A DNA stretch of 42,626 bases from CAZHDB01 sp964531225 (GTDB lineage Archaea; Thermoproteota; Thermoprotei_A; Sulfolobales; Desulfurococcaceae): NCBI GenBank assembly GCA_964531225.1, contig CAZHDB010000010.1:1-42626 (forward strand). Direction: 5' to 3'. The notes beneath the pieces were generated by a model. The model did not search any database. It was not told the origin of the DNA and saw only the letters and a program-made list of their open reading frames with translations. The position numbers were made by a program, and so were the translations under genes. This document shows, one piece after another, positions 7,782-15,169 of the stretch. Numbering within the stretch: the first letter of the stretch is position 1; each line of letters starts with the position of its first letter.

Positions 7782-9219
7782 GGTATCCCTTCTTTATTTT
7801 TTCAACTAGTTCAGCTGAATAGATTAATCCATGGTTCTTTAGAGTTTTATGAATATTATCTAATATATTTATGATCGAACCTTCCTTGGAAGAGCCTCGA
7901 GCCTGTGTTGTACCTCTTTGAAGTTTCTCACGATTTGCATAGTCTGATAGTATGTCTAATTGTGGTATAATGTATGTAGAGAATGCTGAGTCGAGTAATA
8001 ATAAAGTGTGTATCCATGTACGTTTACTAGTATCTTCACCAAACCCGCATGGTGGTAGTAAGCCCTTTTTGTACGCGTACACGCCTATAGCAATGTATTT
8101 TAAGGCATCAGCTAGTACCCCTGGTGTTATCTGGATTGGACAAACTTCGCAATCCTTGAATTTCTCAAGTTCTTTATTGATGTCTTCTATGAGATTGACG
8201 AGAATGTTATCAAGCCTGATCTCAGCTTCTGAATCCTTGATAGAATATATTTTATCCATCCATTCTTCTTCACCGTATTCCTTGGTTTCAGCAACAAAAT
8301 CTATTGGTGCAATACAGTCAAATGGTTTACCCTCGTTATCTACTCTACACTCTCTAAGCTCGTCCCATATTCCCCTAAAGTCTATCTTGATTTTTCTCTC
8401 CTTGGCTTTAGATTTTTCAATTAAACGATTCAATAGATCTCTTTTTTCTTTTGAAAGAGAATCATCATATTGATTGCAATAATCTGATAGCTTCTGCAGA
8501 TATATATGGTTTATAATTGCGAATCTCCTTGTTAGTGCATATCCGAGTTTAAATAATAGTGCCCTATCATAATTGTTCATGGTCGCTAATACTCTAAACG
8601 AATAAGGTACTTCCGTAATATATTCGTCACTTTCAGGGCTCTTAATACCAGGGATCTCTAGTTTCTCTTTTTTCCGATGTATGGGATCCAATAGTGTGAA
8701 GAACTTGCCAAATGCCAGATCAATGTTGGCTCGATTGATCTCGTCAATTATCAACCAGTATAGTTTTCCTTCTTTTTCGATCGCATTCTTACTCTTCTCA
8801 ACAACATTAAATATAAATCCCTTCTTCACACTACCAGTAGCCAGTGGACCACCAATAGTGTCGAATGGTGTCCATTCAGGATTACCAGTTTCCAGTATAT
8901 ATCCTAACCCAAGTTTATCTAGTAAGTTTATCAATAAACTAGTCTTACCAGAACCGGGAGGGCCTACAAGTAAAACATTCTTACCACTAAATAAGTTTAA
9001 CAAAATAATGAACTCTCCATGTTCTTGAGACTTCAATTTCTCAATGAGCTCTTTCATCATATAAACTGATCGTTTTTCAACTATTTGCTTTCCAAGGGCT
9101 AGTTCAAGTATTTTTCTTGCTTGTTCAGGCTTTAATTTTACAAGATATTTTTGAAGACTCCTAGATCTTATTCCTGTTAATTCTTCGAATTTATCAAGAG
9201 TAATCTTTGGGGAATTCAA
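7771..9219 (-). CDS. mcrB: McrB-like AAA+ GTPase/ATPase motor
   Basis: 482 residues from TTG 9219. Walker A GPPGSGKT is at 86-93, Walker B IIDEINRAN at 157-165, and the McrB signature ATMNNYD at 212-218 (sensor 1) is followed by ALTRRF with Arg231-232. This is the McrB branch of AAA+ proteins, which hydrolyse GTP to translocate DNA and activate McrC. The N-terminal ~60 residues form a helical lead-in, not a recognition domain. That domain seems to be encoded just upstream at 9194-9976, overlapping by 26 bases in another frame. At the overlap, ...YIEFP of the upstream frame flows into PKITLDKFEELTG of this one if one C of the TTCCCCAAAG run is skipped. The protein may therefore originally be a fusion, as reported for Staphylothermus marinus McrB. 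Confidence 0.88.
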   Translation of the reverse strand: MNSPKITLDKFEELTGIRSRSLQKYLVKLKPEQARKILELALGKQIVEKRSVYMMKELIEKLKSQEHGEFIILLNLFSGKNVLLVGPPGSGKTSLLINLLDKLGLGYILETGNPEWTPFDTIGGPLATGSVKKGFIFNVVEKSKNAIEKEGKLYWLIIDEINRANIDLAFGKFFTLLDPIHRKKEKLEIPGIKSPESDEYITEVPYSFRVLATMNNYDRALLFKLGYALTRRFAIINHIYLQKLSDYCNQYDDSLSKEKRDLLNRLIEKSKAKERKIKIDFRGIWDELRECRVDNEGKPFDCIAPIDFVAETKEYGEEEWMDKIYSIKDSEAEIRLDNILVNLIEDINKELEKFKDCEVCPIQITPGVLADALKYIAIGVYAYKKGLLPPCGFGEDTSKRTWIHTLLLLDSAFSTYIIPQLDILSDYANREKLQRGTTQARGSSKEGSIINILDNIHKTLKNHGLIYSAELVEKIKKGYHVF

Positions 9220-9976
9220 TATAATTATCCAATTCTACGAAATAATAATCCTGATCCTTAAAATAATTGTCTGCAAATCGTGCATACTCATTGTCCCATA
9301 TACCTTTTTCTTTTAATGTTTTTATCAATTGCTCTTTACTTAATTTTGTAAATTCCCCTTTTACACGAGAAATTCCAACAATCATTTTATTATATTTACT
9401 TGGAGGACTCGATTTAAGATAATGAAGTATACAGTCTCCAACTTCGAGACTTTCCATATACTTGTACCTACGTGTTGCAGGAGACCATAGACACTTACCA
9501 ATATGTCCTGGGTACGGTGATCCTGTTACTTCTAGATAGAATTTCTTACATTCCGAAAACGGATTCCAGCTATGCTTCTTTACCTCCTCCTTACTGATTG
9601 GCATAAATTCGACTAATATCGGATTGTTATTAAGATATTCAAGCATCTTTTGAGCTTTACATTCTCTCACAACGTTAACGTTGGCACCAAGTGGAATTGT
9701 AGCTTTCTTCAGTTCTATTCTACACTCATTAGCGATTAATCTTTGGATAGTACCAGCTTCAATGAAACAGTTATTAGAGGGTTCAACTTTCCCAGTACAT
9801 ATATTTAGGTCTAGAAAGCATTTTGATAATTTTATTGGCCTTAGAAAGAACCTATAGTTATATATTATTTTATTTTCCCTCAACTCATCCGGCCAGAACG
9901 GCTTAATATCATCTACTTGTTCGCCTATTTTTGCGATCATTACAAAGCCGTGATTAACAACAAAGAATGTTACCAA
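9194..9976 (-). CDS. PUA/EVE-like modified-DNA recognition module of McrB
   Basis: 260 residues from the first usable TTG (9976). The N-terminal part (VTFFVVNHGFVMIAKI, then IKPFWPDELREN, then IIYNYRFFL) reads like an EVE/PUA-fold domain, including the WPDE motif. A second similar beta-rich segment covers ~150-260 (LWSPATRRYKYMESLEVGDC, then IVGISRVKGEF). McrB N-terminal domains of Staphylothermus marinus and Thermococcus gammatolerans have PUA/YTH-type folds that bind modified bases by flipping (established knowledge). Coding character extends upstream without ATG, GTG or TTG: KNEVLVIKGRYENF and SGKFLWGFKQKGDLKKIL. This joins an ATG at 10142 (MVGVTTSGS) if one base is dropped near 10113-10121. 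So the gene may be 5'-frameshifted. It is upstream of and overlaps mcrB. Confidence 0.7.
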   Translation of the reverse strand: MVTFFVVNHGFVMIAKIGEQVDDIKPFWPDELRENKIIYNYRFFLRPIKLSKCFLDLNICTGKVEPSNNCFIEAGTIQRLIANECRIELKKATIPLGANVNVVRECKAQKMLEYLNNNPILVEFMPISKEEVKKHSWNPFSECKKFYLEVTGSPYPGHIGKCLWSPATRRYKYMESLEVGDCILHYLKSSPPSKYNKMIVGISRVKGEFTKLSKEQLIKTLKEKGIWDNEYARFADNYFKDQDYYFVELDNYIEFPKDYS

Positions 9977-10142
9977 ACGCTCAGGATCCTCAAGAATCTT
10001 CTTAAGATCTCCTTTCTGTTTAAATCCCCATAAGAACTTACCTGAATTAAGTGCTTCACAAAGTGATTTCAGGAAATTTTCATACCTACCCTTTATAACT
10101 AGAACTTCGTTCTTAAGAACCAGAAGTAGTCACCCCGACCAT

Positions 10143-10527
10143 CCACACTACATTTCATATTTAAAATTTATGCTCGATCCTATAAAAATGATGAGATTAT
10201 TATAGAATATTTTACTTTTGACTTAAGCTCTTTAGGAATACTAATTCTCTAGTTATAATCAATGGGAATTTATACTATTCAATGAATGTAGATTTATACT
10301 AGCTTTTTTTAAATCGGACGTGCTGGCTAATGGGTATAATTCGTGCCATTATGGCTAACCTTTAAACGTATTTAGTTATCGTCGTATATTGGAAAACATC
10401 TTAGCAATGAGAATATATCAGCTATTTTGGGGTGACTGTATGTTGGGGGTATTCTTTTATTTTTGGTTTTTGTATAGGTTTATTGTGGTTTTGTTGTGTA
10501 TGGTGTAGTGGTTGGGGGTTGTTGGTT
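10143..10527. other. Intergenic stretch without a recognisable gene
   Basis: I see no gene, RNA or strong repeat here. It is AT-rich and separates the divergent McrB/EVE and EamA transcription units, so promoters for both probably lie here. A run of seven T at 10305-10311 is the only low-complexity feature. Confidence 0.4.
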
Positions 10528-10941
10528 ATGGAGAGTTGGGTTGTGTATGGTGTTTTGTGTCTAGTGTTTTGGGGTTTGTGGGGTTTTGTGCTTAAGCTTG
10601 CTTATAGTAATTTGTCGTGGACTGAGACTTACTTCTTGAGTACTCTTGCTAGTTTTACAGTAATGCTGCTGGTAGTATCTTATTATCGTGTCAAGCCGCC
10701 GCCATTAAATACTTATTCTATCATGGCATTAGTTGCCGGTGTCTTCGGTGGCGCTGGCTATATCTTCTTCGTAAAAGCACTAGAGCATGGCAAGGCAAGT
10801 GTAGTAATTCCACTGACTGCCCTGTATCCAGCAGTAACAGCAATAATAGCAATGATCGTCCTTAGGGAAAAGATAAGCCTATACCAGGGAATAGGAATAG
10901 TATTAGCAATAATTGCAGCCATACTACTATCAACCAAATAG
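10528..10941 (+). CDS. Single-repeat EamA/DMT-family transporter
   Basis: 137 residues from ATG 10528, preceded by GGGGGTT; an upstream in-frame ATG at 10432 would add 32 odd Trp/Cys/Phe-rich residues and is less likely. The protein is one EamA repeat of about four to five helices: it starts VVYGVLCLVFWGLWGFVLKL and has the typical end TALYPAVTAIIAMIVLREKI and GIVLAIIAAILLS. Such half-size proteins form dimers equivalent to the ten-helix drug/metabolite transporters. The substrate cannot be told. The gene stands alone, followed by a decayed region. Confidence 0.8.
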   Translation: MESWVVYGVLCLVFWGLWGFVLKLAYSNLSWTETYFLSTLASFTVMLLVVSYYRVKPPPLNTYSIMALVAGVFGGAGYIFFVKALEHGKASVVIPLTALYPAVTAIIAMIVLREKISLYQGIGIVLAIIAAILLSTK

Positions 10942-11058
10942 GTGAAAGACCGAACAAGAATAATTACTTAACAATAATTGTGTTGGATAAATAGGAAGTT
11001 AACTACTCTTTTTCCAGGATAAAATACATCCTCAATACACATGGGATTAAACAATTGA

Positions 11059-11310
11059 AGAAGCGTATTATGTAGAGCCCTAGAAAACCTAGAGAAACTT
11101 GAATTGGTAGGCATTGAACAATATCCTGCGATTCTAGATTAGTCTGCAACTATAGGAAGCGGAAATAGAATAGCTGTATAATCGGGTCCTCTTAGCTATC
11201 GAGCACTTATCAATGTGGCGGATCTGCTTGGATTTAAACCTAGATCCTTCCCCTCCAGGAACTTGACTTGTATAGCTTTGTCCAATGTATTGAAGATGTT
11301 AGGACAATAA
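11059..11310 (+). pseudogene. Possible decayed coding remnant, unknown family
   Basis: One frame, following a TGA at 11056-11058, reads RALENLEKLELVGIEQYPAI, stops, continues SATIGSGNRIAV, stops again, then SGPLSYRALINVADLLGFKP and on to TAA 11308-11310. The amino-acid texture is protein-like, with amphipathic helices and a Gly-rich turn, but two stops interrupt it and no family is recognised. The 3' end runs into the dispersed repeat at 11274-11356. The rest of 10942-11433 shows nothing I can name. Confidence 0.3.
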
Positions 11311-11356
11311 TGTATAGAATTCATAATTTATTATCTAGTATATGGGACAGCTAAAA
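11274..11356. repeat. Dispersed ~80-bp element, copy B
   Basis: This copy shares the core TATTATCTAGTATATGGGAC and the preceding GAATTCATA with copy A at 17061-17141, with one or two gaps, plus weaker matches throughout (TTTGTCC at the left, GGACA in the middle). In this copy the left terminal repeat has diverged, so the ends no longer pair perfectly. It lies between the EamA gene and hicA. Confidence 0.6.
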
Positions 11357-11433
11357 TTATTGATTATTTAGAAAGAATATGTTCGTAATCTAGAGCCTTG
11401 TTTTCTGTCATGCTTAAGTCGGGAATAAATAGG

Positions 11434-11670
11434 TTAGCAGTCTTTTTCTAGGAGTCTGAAGTATTTTTCTCTAGTAAGTCCTGCCTCGGTTATTATGATT
11501 CTTATGAGTCCTGGTTTAAGCTTTTTTCCCGGGTGTACTGGAACTACTATTCTGGTTCCTTCCTCGTTTATCAGTATTACATGTGAGCCTCGTTGTCTTA
11601 TGGGTTTAAATCCTACTTTACTGAGCAACTTGATGAGCTTATATGGGTCTATAGGTGTTATTCTAGGCAA
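11434..11670 (-). CDS. hicA: HicA-type mRNA interferase toxin
   Basis: 78 residues from TTG 11670. It has the HicA/YcfA double-stranded-RNA-binding fold pattern: DPYKLIKLLSKVGFKPIRQR, then GSHVIL with the catalytic His30, then the VPVHPGKKLKPGLIRIII strand-helix that ends HicA proteins. HicA cleaves mRNA and is neutralised by HicB. The gene overlaps hicB by 8 bases and is downstream of it, the hicB-hicA order seen in many archaea. It looks full length and intact. Confidence 0.88.
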   Translation of the reverse strand: MPRITPIDPYKLIKLLSKVGFKPIRQRGSHVILINEEGTRIVVPVHPGKKLKPGLIRIIITEAGLTREKYFRLLEKDC

Positions 11671-11899
11671 TAGCCTTCACTCTCTGGAAACCAACAACTC
11701 TGCGGTTCAATAACTCCTTCTTCTCGTCTTCAGAGAGTGTTTCAAGGTACAGCTCTATTGCTTCTCTAACGTTTTTAATAACCTCATCTAGACTATCACC
11801 CTGCGTATGACACCCCGGAAGCTCCGGAACAATCGCGATATAACCACCACTCTCATCCTCTAGTATAATAACACTAAACTCACGCTCCCCTTTATCCAT
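11663..11899 (-). CDS. hicB: HicB-type antitoxin
   Basis: 78 residues from ATG 11899. It shows the partially degraded RNase H-like HicB fold: FSVIILEDESGGYIAIVPEL, PGCHTQGDSLDEVIKNV, REAIELYLETL. HicB binds and blocks HicA and usually autoregulates the operon. No separate DNA-binding domain is present; short archaeal HicBs often lack it. It is the first gene of the pair, overlapping hicA by 8 bases. Confidence 0.9.
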   Translation of the reverse strand: MDKGEREFSVIILEDESGGYIAIVPELPGCHTQGDSLDEVIKNVREAIELYLETLSEDEKKELLNRRVVGFQRVKAIA

Positions 11900-12173
11900 A
11901 AGCCAATCCCTGATTAACTATACAGACTAACTACCTAATAACTACTTTAAACCAATAAGTAAATACCTTATTGATAAAACAGAGGATAACATACTGGCAT
12001 TAGAAGAGAACACTCCTAGATGATCTATAGCAAAGAAGGCGCTAGGCGGGCTAATTAGAGCAAAAGCCTTTGAGGATCCTACGAAAAGGATCTGAATTCA
12101 AGATCTAATTAACGTGTTTTAGTGAGCGGTAACTAGAGTTGAATTACTCGTACTATCCTTAATATTTCAACAA

Positions 12174-12326
12174 CTATTCCTTTCTATAGTCTCTTGTTAA
12201 TGCATAGGCGAGCTCTAGCACGTTAAACTCGCTAGTAACAAGTTCTTCATTAGCATATTCCTCATAGGATGGGTTGCCCTTAAGGATCTCGACTAGAACA
12301 TATGTGTCAGCGTAGTAACGTGCCAA
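12174..12326 (-). pseudogene. Truncated PIN-domain (VapC-like) toxin fragment
   Basis: Six bases after the DUF104 antitoxin stop, a TTG at 12326 opens 50 codons: MARYYADTYVLVEILKGNPS, then EEYANEELVTSEFNVLELAY, then ALTRDYRKE and TAG. The D-T-Y-V-L-V-E-I-L start and the later conserved Glu (SEFNVLELAY) are the first half of a PIN nuclease. A complete VapC has ~130 residues with two more acidic motifs, and I could not find those downstream in any frame. The toxin is therefore probably inactive. Confidence 0.6.
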
Positions 12327-12332
12327 GACTCC

Positions 12333-12515
12333 TCAGCCTTGTAACTTCCTCAGTTCATCTTTCAGTTTCTGGGGATCAATTCTCCAGTCCTTTAAAAGTC
12401 CATAGATTCCCTCAACTCTTAGCCTAACCCGAGTACCTTCAGGTAGATTCAGCTTCTCCAATGGACGCAGTACACACTTTTCATATACGGCCTCAACAGT
12501 CCTATTCAATCCCAA
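12333..12515 (-). CDS. DUF104 (AF2212-like) antitoxin
   Basis: 60 residues from TTG 12515, preceded by GGAGATGA. The family pattern is clear: VEAVYEKCVLRPLEKLNLPE, GTRVRLRVEG, then a C-terminal helical toxin-binding part (LLKDWRIDPQKLKDELRKL). DUF104 antitoxins pair with PIN-domain toxins. The toxin that follows on the same strand is truncated (12174-12326). One of three DUF104 genes in the window, with 17203-17382 and 21201-21395. Confidence 0.85.
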   Translation of the reverse strand: MGLNRTVEAVYEKCVLRPLEKLNLPEGTRVRLRVEGIYGLLKDWRIDPQKLKDELRKLQG

Positions 12516-12772
12516 TCATCTCCAGTAAATGTATCTAGTAAATAAGATTTAAAATTCACCATAGAATCTACATCAGCGATCCCTGCTTCACATCGAAATT
12601 CAATGAGCTTTAATTAAGAGGACTAGAGCATCTATAAATGATCAAAGATTTCCTTAAAGAATATAGTTATGATTTTTACTAGTGCTTTGCATGATGGAGA
12701 TAGGTACATATAGTCATATCATATACTAATCCAATGCTGGGAACACATTTTTAAAGGCTATAAATTAAGTGA

Positions 12773-12800
12773 CGGGCCTGCCGGGATTTGAACCCGGGAC
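12773..12800 (-). tRNA. Isolated 3' end of a tRNA (Lys-like): T arm, acceptor strand and G73
   Basis: On the minus strand the T stem-loop CCGGG-TTCAAAT-CCCGG (12797-12781) is followed by the acceptor strand CAGGCCC (12780-12774) and discriminator G (12773), with variable-loop-like bases GTC just before. A complete gene would need GGGCCTG as its 5' acceptor strand. None occurs within the ~170 bases upstream that I checked, and the upstream bases do not form a D arm or a GC-rich anticodon arm. A GGGCC acceptor with G73 fits archaeal tRNA-Lys. It may be a relic left by integration at a tRNA gene, or the 3' part of a split tRNA; trans-spliced tRNA-Lys(CUU) has been reported in Staphylothermus. 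Confidence 0.6.
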
Positions 12801-12962
12801 ATCGTATGTAGAGATGGTTTAAGAACATCAATTAGGCCTGGATTCGCCGAAATGTTAAATGTTCCCATGGATATAGTGTTTTGTAGAAAGGAATTAGAGT
12901 GGGTAGGATTATTAGATGGTTTATGGAAGTATATGGTGAATGGATTGTCGAGTTCTCAAACC

Positions 12963-13282
12963 ATGTACGAGTTGCAAATAATTAAGGACGTAGCTGCTAG
13001 AGAGACCCTGGAGGAGGGTGTTGAGGTTAAGAATATAATCCTCTTTGGCTCGCGTGCACGGGGTGATTATAGAGAAGAGCTATTGGGATTTACTAGTTAT
13101 CGTAGGCGGTTCTCCTAGTAGGGAAACTATTAAGAGCCTACAGTACCGGATATACAAGTCTCTTTCTAAAAAGGATTTATTGCAATGTAATATTAGTTAC
13201 CGAAGAACACTATGTTAAATACAAGGATGTTGTTGGAACAATTGCCTACTATGCTCATCTAGAGCTTTCTCGAATTAAATAA
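12963..13282 (+). pseudogene. MNT-type nucleotidyltransferase, broken by two frameshifts
   Basis: From ATG 12963 the frame reads MYELQIIKDVAARETLEEGV, then the nucleotidyltransferase hallmark IILFGSRARGDYREE (a GSxARG motif). At ~13078 it leaves that frame and continues as SYWDLLVIV, supplying the expected acidic Asp strand. A second shift at ~13180 leads to NVILVTEEHYVKYKDVVGTI and AYYAHLELSRIK, ending at TAA 13280-13282. The three pieces together equal a full small MNT protein (~105 residues), the family that AMPylates or inhibits HEPN toxins. An ATG at 12852 gives a longer N terminus unlike the family. The stop overlaps the ATG of the next gene (TAATG). Confidence 0.7.
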
Positions 13283-13566
13283 TGGTAACGGTTATTAGAG
13301 CGGTTATGATAAGTAATGGTAAGGTGATTATATTGAGTGAGTTACTTAAGAGAATAGTGATTGACTCCAGAGTTATGGCTGGGAAACCCGTGATTAGAGG
13401 CACGAGAATCACCGTTGATATGATACTTGAACTCCTAGCGGCTGGTATGAAGCCGGAGGAGATAGCTGAAGACTATAATATAAGCCTAGAGGATATCAGG
13501 GCAGCACTGCTTTACGCAGCCAGGGTTCTCGGTAGAGAGGAGGTAATAGTTGAGGCAAGAGCATAA
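13282..13566 (+). CDS. DUF433 antitoxin
   Basis: 94 residues from ATG 13282; a TTG at 13336 (MSELLKRIVIDSRVM) would give the usual ~75-residue family length and may be the true start. The core IDSRVMAGKPVIRGTRITVD, then LELLAAGMKPEEIAEDY, is the DUF433 winged-helix-like motif. DUF433 proteins are antitoxins paired with DUF5615 PIN-like toxins. The gene overlaps the toxin gene by 17 bases. Confidence 0.88.
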   Translation: MVTVIRAVMISNGKVIILSELLKRIVIDSRVMAGKPVIRGTRITVDMILELLAAGMKPEEIAEDYNISLEDIRAALLYAARVLGREEVIVEARA

Positions 13567-13918
13567 AATCCTTCTCGATGAAAACATTGGATTAAAAGTA
13601 TATCACGAACTAAGGAATCAAGGCTATCACGTACAATCAGCATTGGTGGAGTATAGAGGAGCTTCTGATGAAGAAGTTATTAAGACTGCTACTAAACGTG
13701 GAAAGATAATAGTGACTATGGACAAGGACTTTGGGTATCTTGCTCAGGCATATAATCCGCCTGGAGTAGCCATTCTAAGACTGAAAGACCCAAGAGTAGT
13801 TAATAGAGTTAGAGCAATTCTGAGAGCCATGAGCCTTGGAGAGCAACTATATGGCCATATAACAATAGTAACTGATACGCGGATAAGGAAACGACCAATA
13901 GTGCCACAGATGCTTTAA
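13550..13918 (+). CDS. DUF5615 PIN-like toxin
   Basis: 122 residues from TTG 13550 with GAGGAGGTA at 13537-13545. It shows the Mut7-C/PIN-like pattern: ILLDENIGLKVYHELRNQGY with acidic residues D10 and E11, then EVIKTATKRGKIIVTMDKDF with the TxDxDF strand, then PGVAILRLKD. The protein is a putative ribonuclease toxin neutralised by the DUF433 protein. It is complete, unlike most toxins in this window. Confidence 0.85.
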   Translation: MRQEHKILLDENIGLKVYHELRNQGYHVQSALVEYRGASDEEVIKTATKRGKIIVTMDKDFGYLAQAYNPPGVAILRLKDPRVVNRVRAILRAMSLGEQLYGHITIVTDTRIRKRPIVPQML

Positions 13919-14064
13919 TTAATATGCCTTTGGGAAATTCATTACATAGAAAGTTTTAATGAAGAAAACATAACTTCGGGCAGCAGGTGCACCAGGCGTA
14001 ATGTATAGTAATAATGTAATAGTATAATATAAAGGATCTCGTATATATTGGGGAGGGATTTAGA

Positions 14065-15033
14065 TTGAATAAGATTTTATTAGTGATATCACTAGTAATC
14101 ATTGTTGTATTAGTTGCTACTTCATGGTTTTTTATTCAGAGATCAAATTCTACTCGGTACATGAATTCAACAATATTAACTACTTCTCCAATGCTTGTTG
14201 AGAAGAACTTTAGTGATGATGCTTTTGAAGCGAGAATACTGTATCCTGAAAAAGTTAAGCCTGGACAGGAAATATTTATTGAGATCCATGTTAAAGCAAA
14301 GAATGACTACATGTTATCGGCCATAGTGATTAGAGCATATCCACATACCATACTACCTGGGCCTTCTAGACCTATATTGGTTGAGGAGGCTGAGCCGTTT
14401 TATGAGAATTCAACTGAGTTCTCTCCACCTATAAAGAAGTTCTCAGGTGTGTATAGGATTAAGTTTCCAGAGGATCTTGGAGGCTTAGGCGTGATCATAT
14501 TTATAACGCCGATTAAGCTTGGTGAACCCATGGTAGTGCATTTCTCGGAGCCTATAATTATTAATATTGAAGTTGAGGGTATAACGCCTGAATCACAATT
14601 AATAATGACTAAGACATTCCCCATTATTACAACAACAGTTAAACTTCCTCCAAAACCATGGTCTAATTTAAGTTTATCAACTGATAAGGAAGTCTATAGA
14701 GTTGGCGAGCCCATAAAAATAACTTTGACCAATAAAGGCAGTAAAGTGGTTAGGATAAAACCTAGTATTCCGTGGGTTGTATGCCCGTATGATCCAGAAG
14801 AGAATTGGATAAACTACTTCTGTGTATATGAGCCTCCAAGAGATGATAAATGGATCACTCTAGAACCAGGAAAGAGTATTACATGGATATGGACCCAGAC
14901 ATCTACATGGGGTTATCCAGTTAAACCTGGTCATTACGCTGTTGTACTAGGACAAGATATTTTTATGGAGGTTAATGGTGAGACCATACATAATCCAGGC
15001 AAGATAGAGAAGTTAATGCAACATTCACTATAG
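14065..15033 (+). CDS. Membrane-anchored extracellular protein with a BsuPI-like beta domain
   Basis: 322 residues from TTG 14065, with a strong GGGGAGGG site at 14050-14057. An N-terminal hydrophobic helix (LLVISLVIIVVLVATSWFFI, residues 5-24) anchors it; the rest should be outside the cell. Two beta-sandwich-like parts follow. The first contains VKPGQEIFIEIHVKA (about 73-87). The second has LSTDKEVYRVGEPIKITLTN, then LEPGKSITWIWTQTSTWGYP and PGHYAVVLG, which resembles the intracellular proteinase inhibitor (BsuPI) fold. The first ~30 residues after the helix are Ser/Thr-rich. No enzymatic motif is seen. It stands alone between TA genes and the radical SAM gene. Confidence 0.65.
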   Translation: MNKILLVISLVIIVVLVATSWFFIQRSNSTRYMNSTILTTSPMLVEKNFSDDAFEARILYPEKVKPGQEIFIEIHVKAKNDYMLSAIVIRAYPHTILPGPSRPILVEEAEPFYENSTEFSPPIKKFSGVYRIKFPEDLGGLGVIIFITPIKLGEPMVVHFSEPIIINIEVEGITPESQLIMTKTFPIITTTVKLPPKPWSNLSLSTDKEVYRVGEPIKITLTNKGSKVVRIKPSIPWVVCPYDPEENWINYFCVYEPPRDDKWITLEPGKSITWIWTQTSTWGYPVKPGHYAVVLGQDIFMEVNGETIHNPGKIEKLMQHSL

Positions 15034-15169
15034 TTAAAGAATGAGTGAAGAATGTTTAAACGGATCTCGTAAACTTAGACATCTTGTCCTTTACTATTTA
15101 AATAGTAATACCATTAATTCGATCAAGAACGTTAATATGGATGGAAAATAGCTGTATGTATTTTTGTAT

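Noticed and set aside
7952..9028. Plus-strand frames of 173 and 115 residues under mcrB
   Set aside because: Antisense shadows of a gene with clear AAA+ motifs.
12781..12950. Complete tRNA gene with an intron
   Set aside because: No GGGCCTG 5' acceptor strand, D arm or GC-rich anticodon stem is found upstream on the minus strand within ~170 bases.
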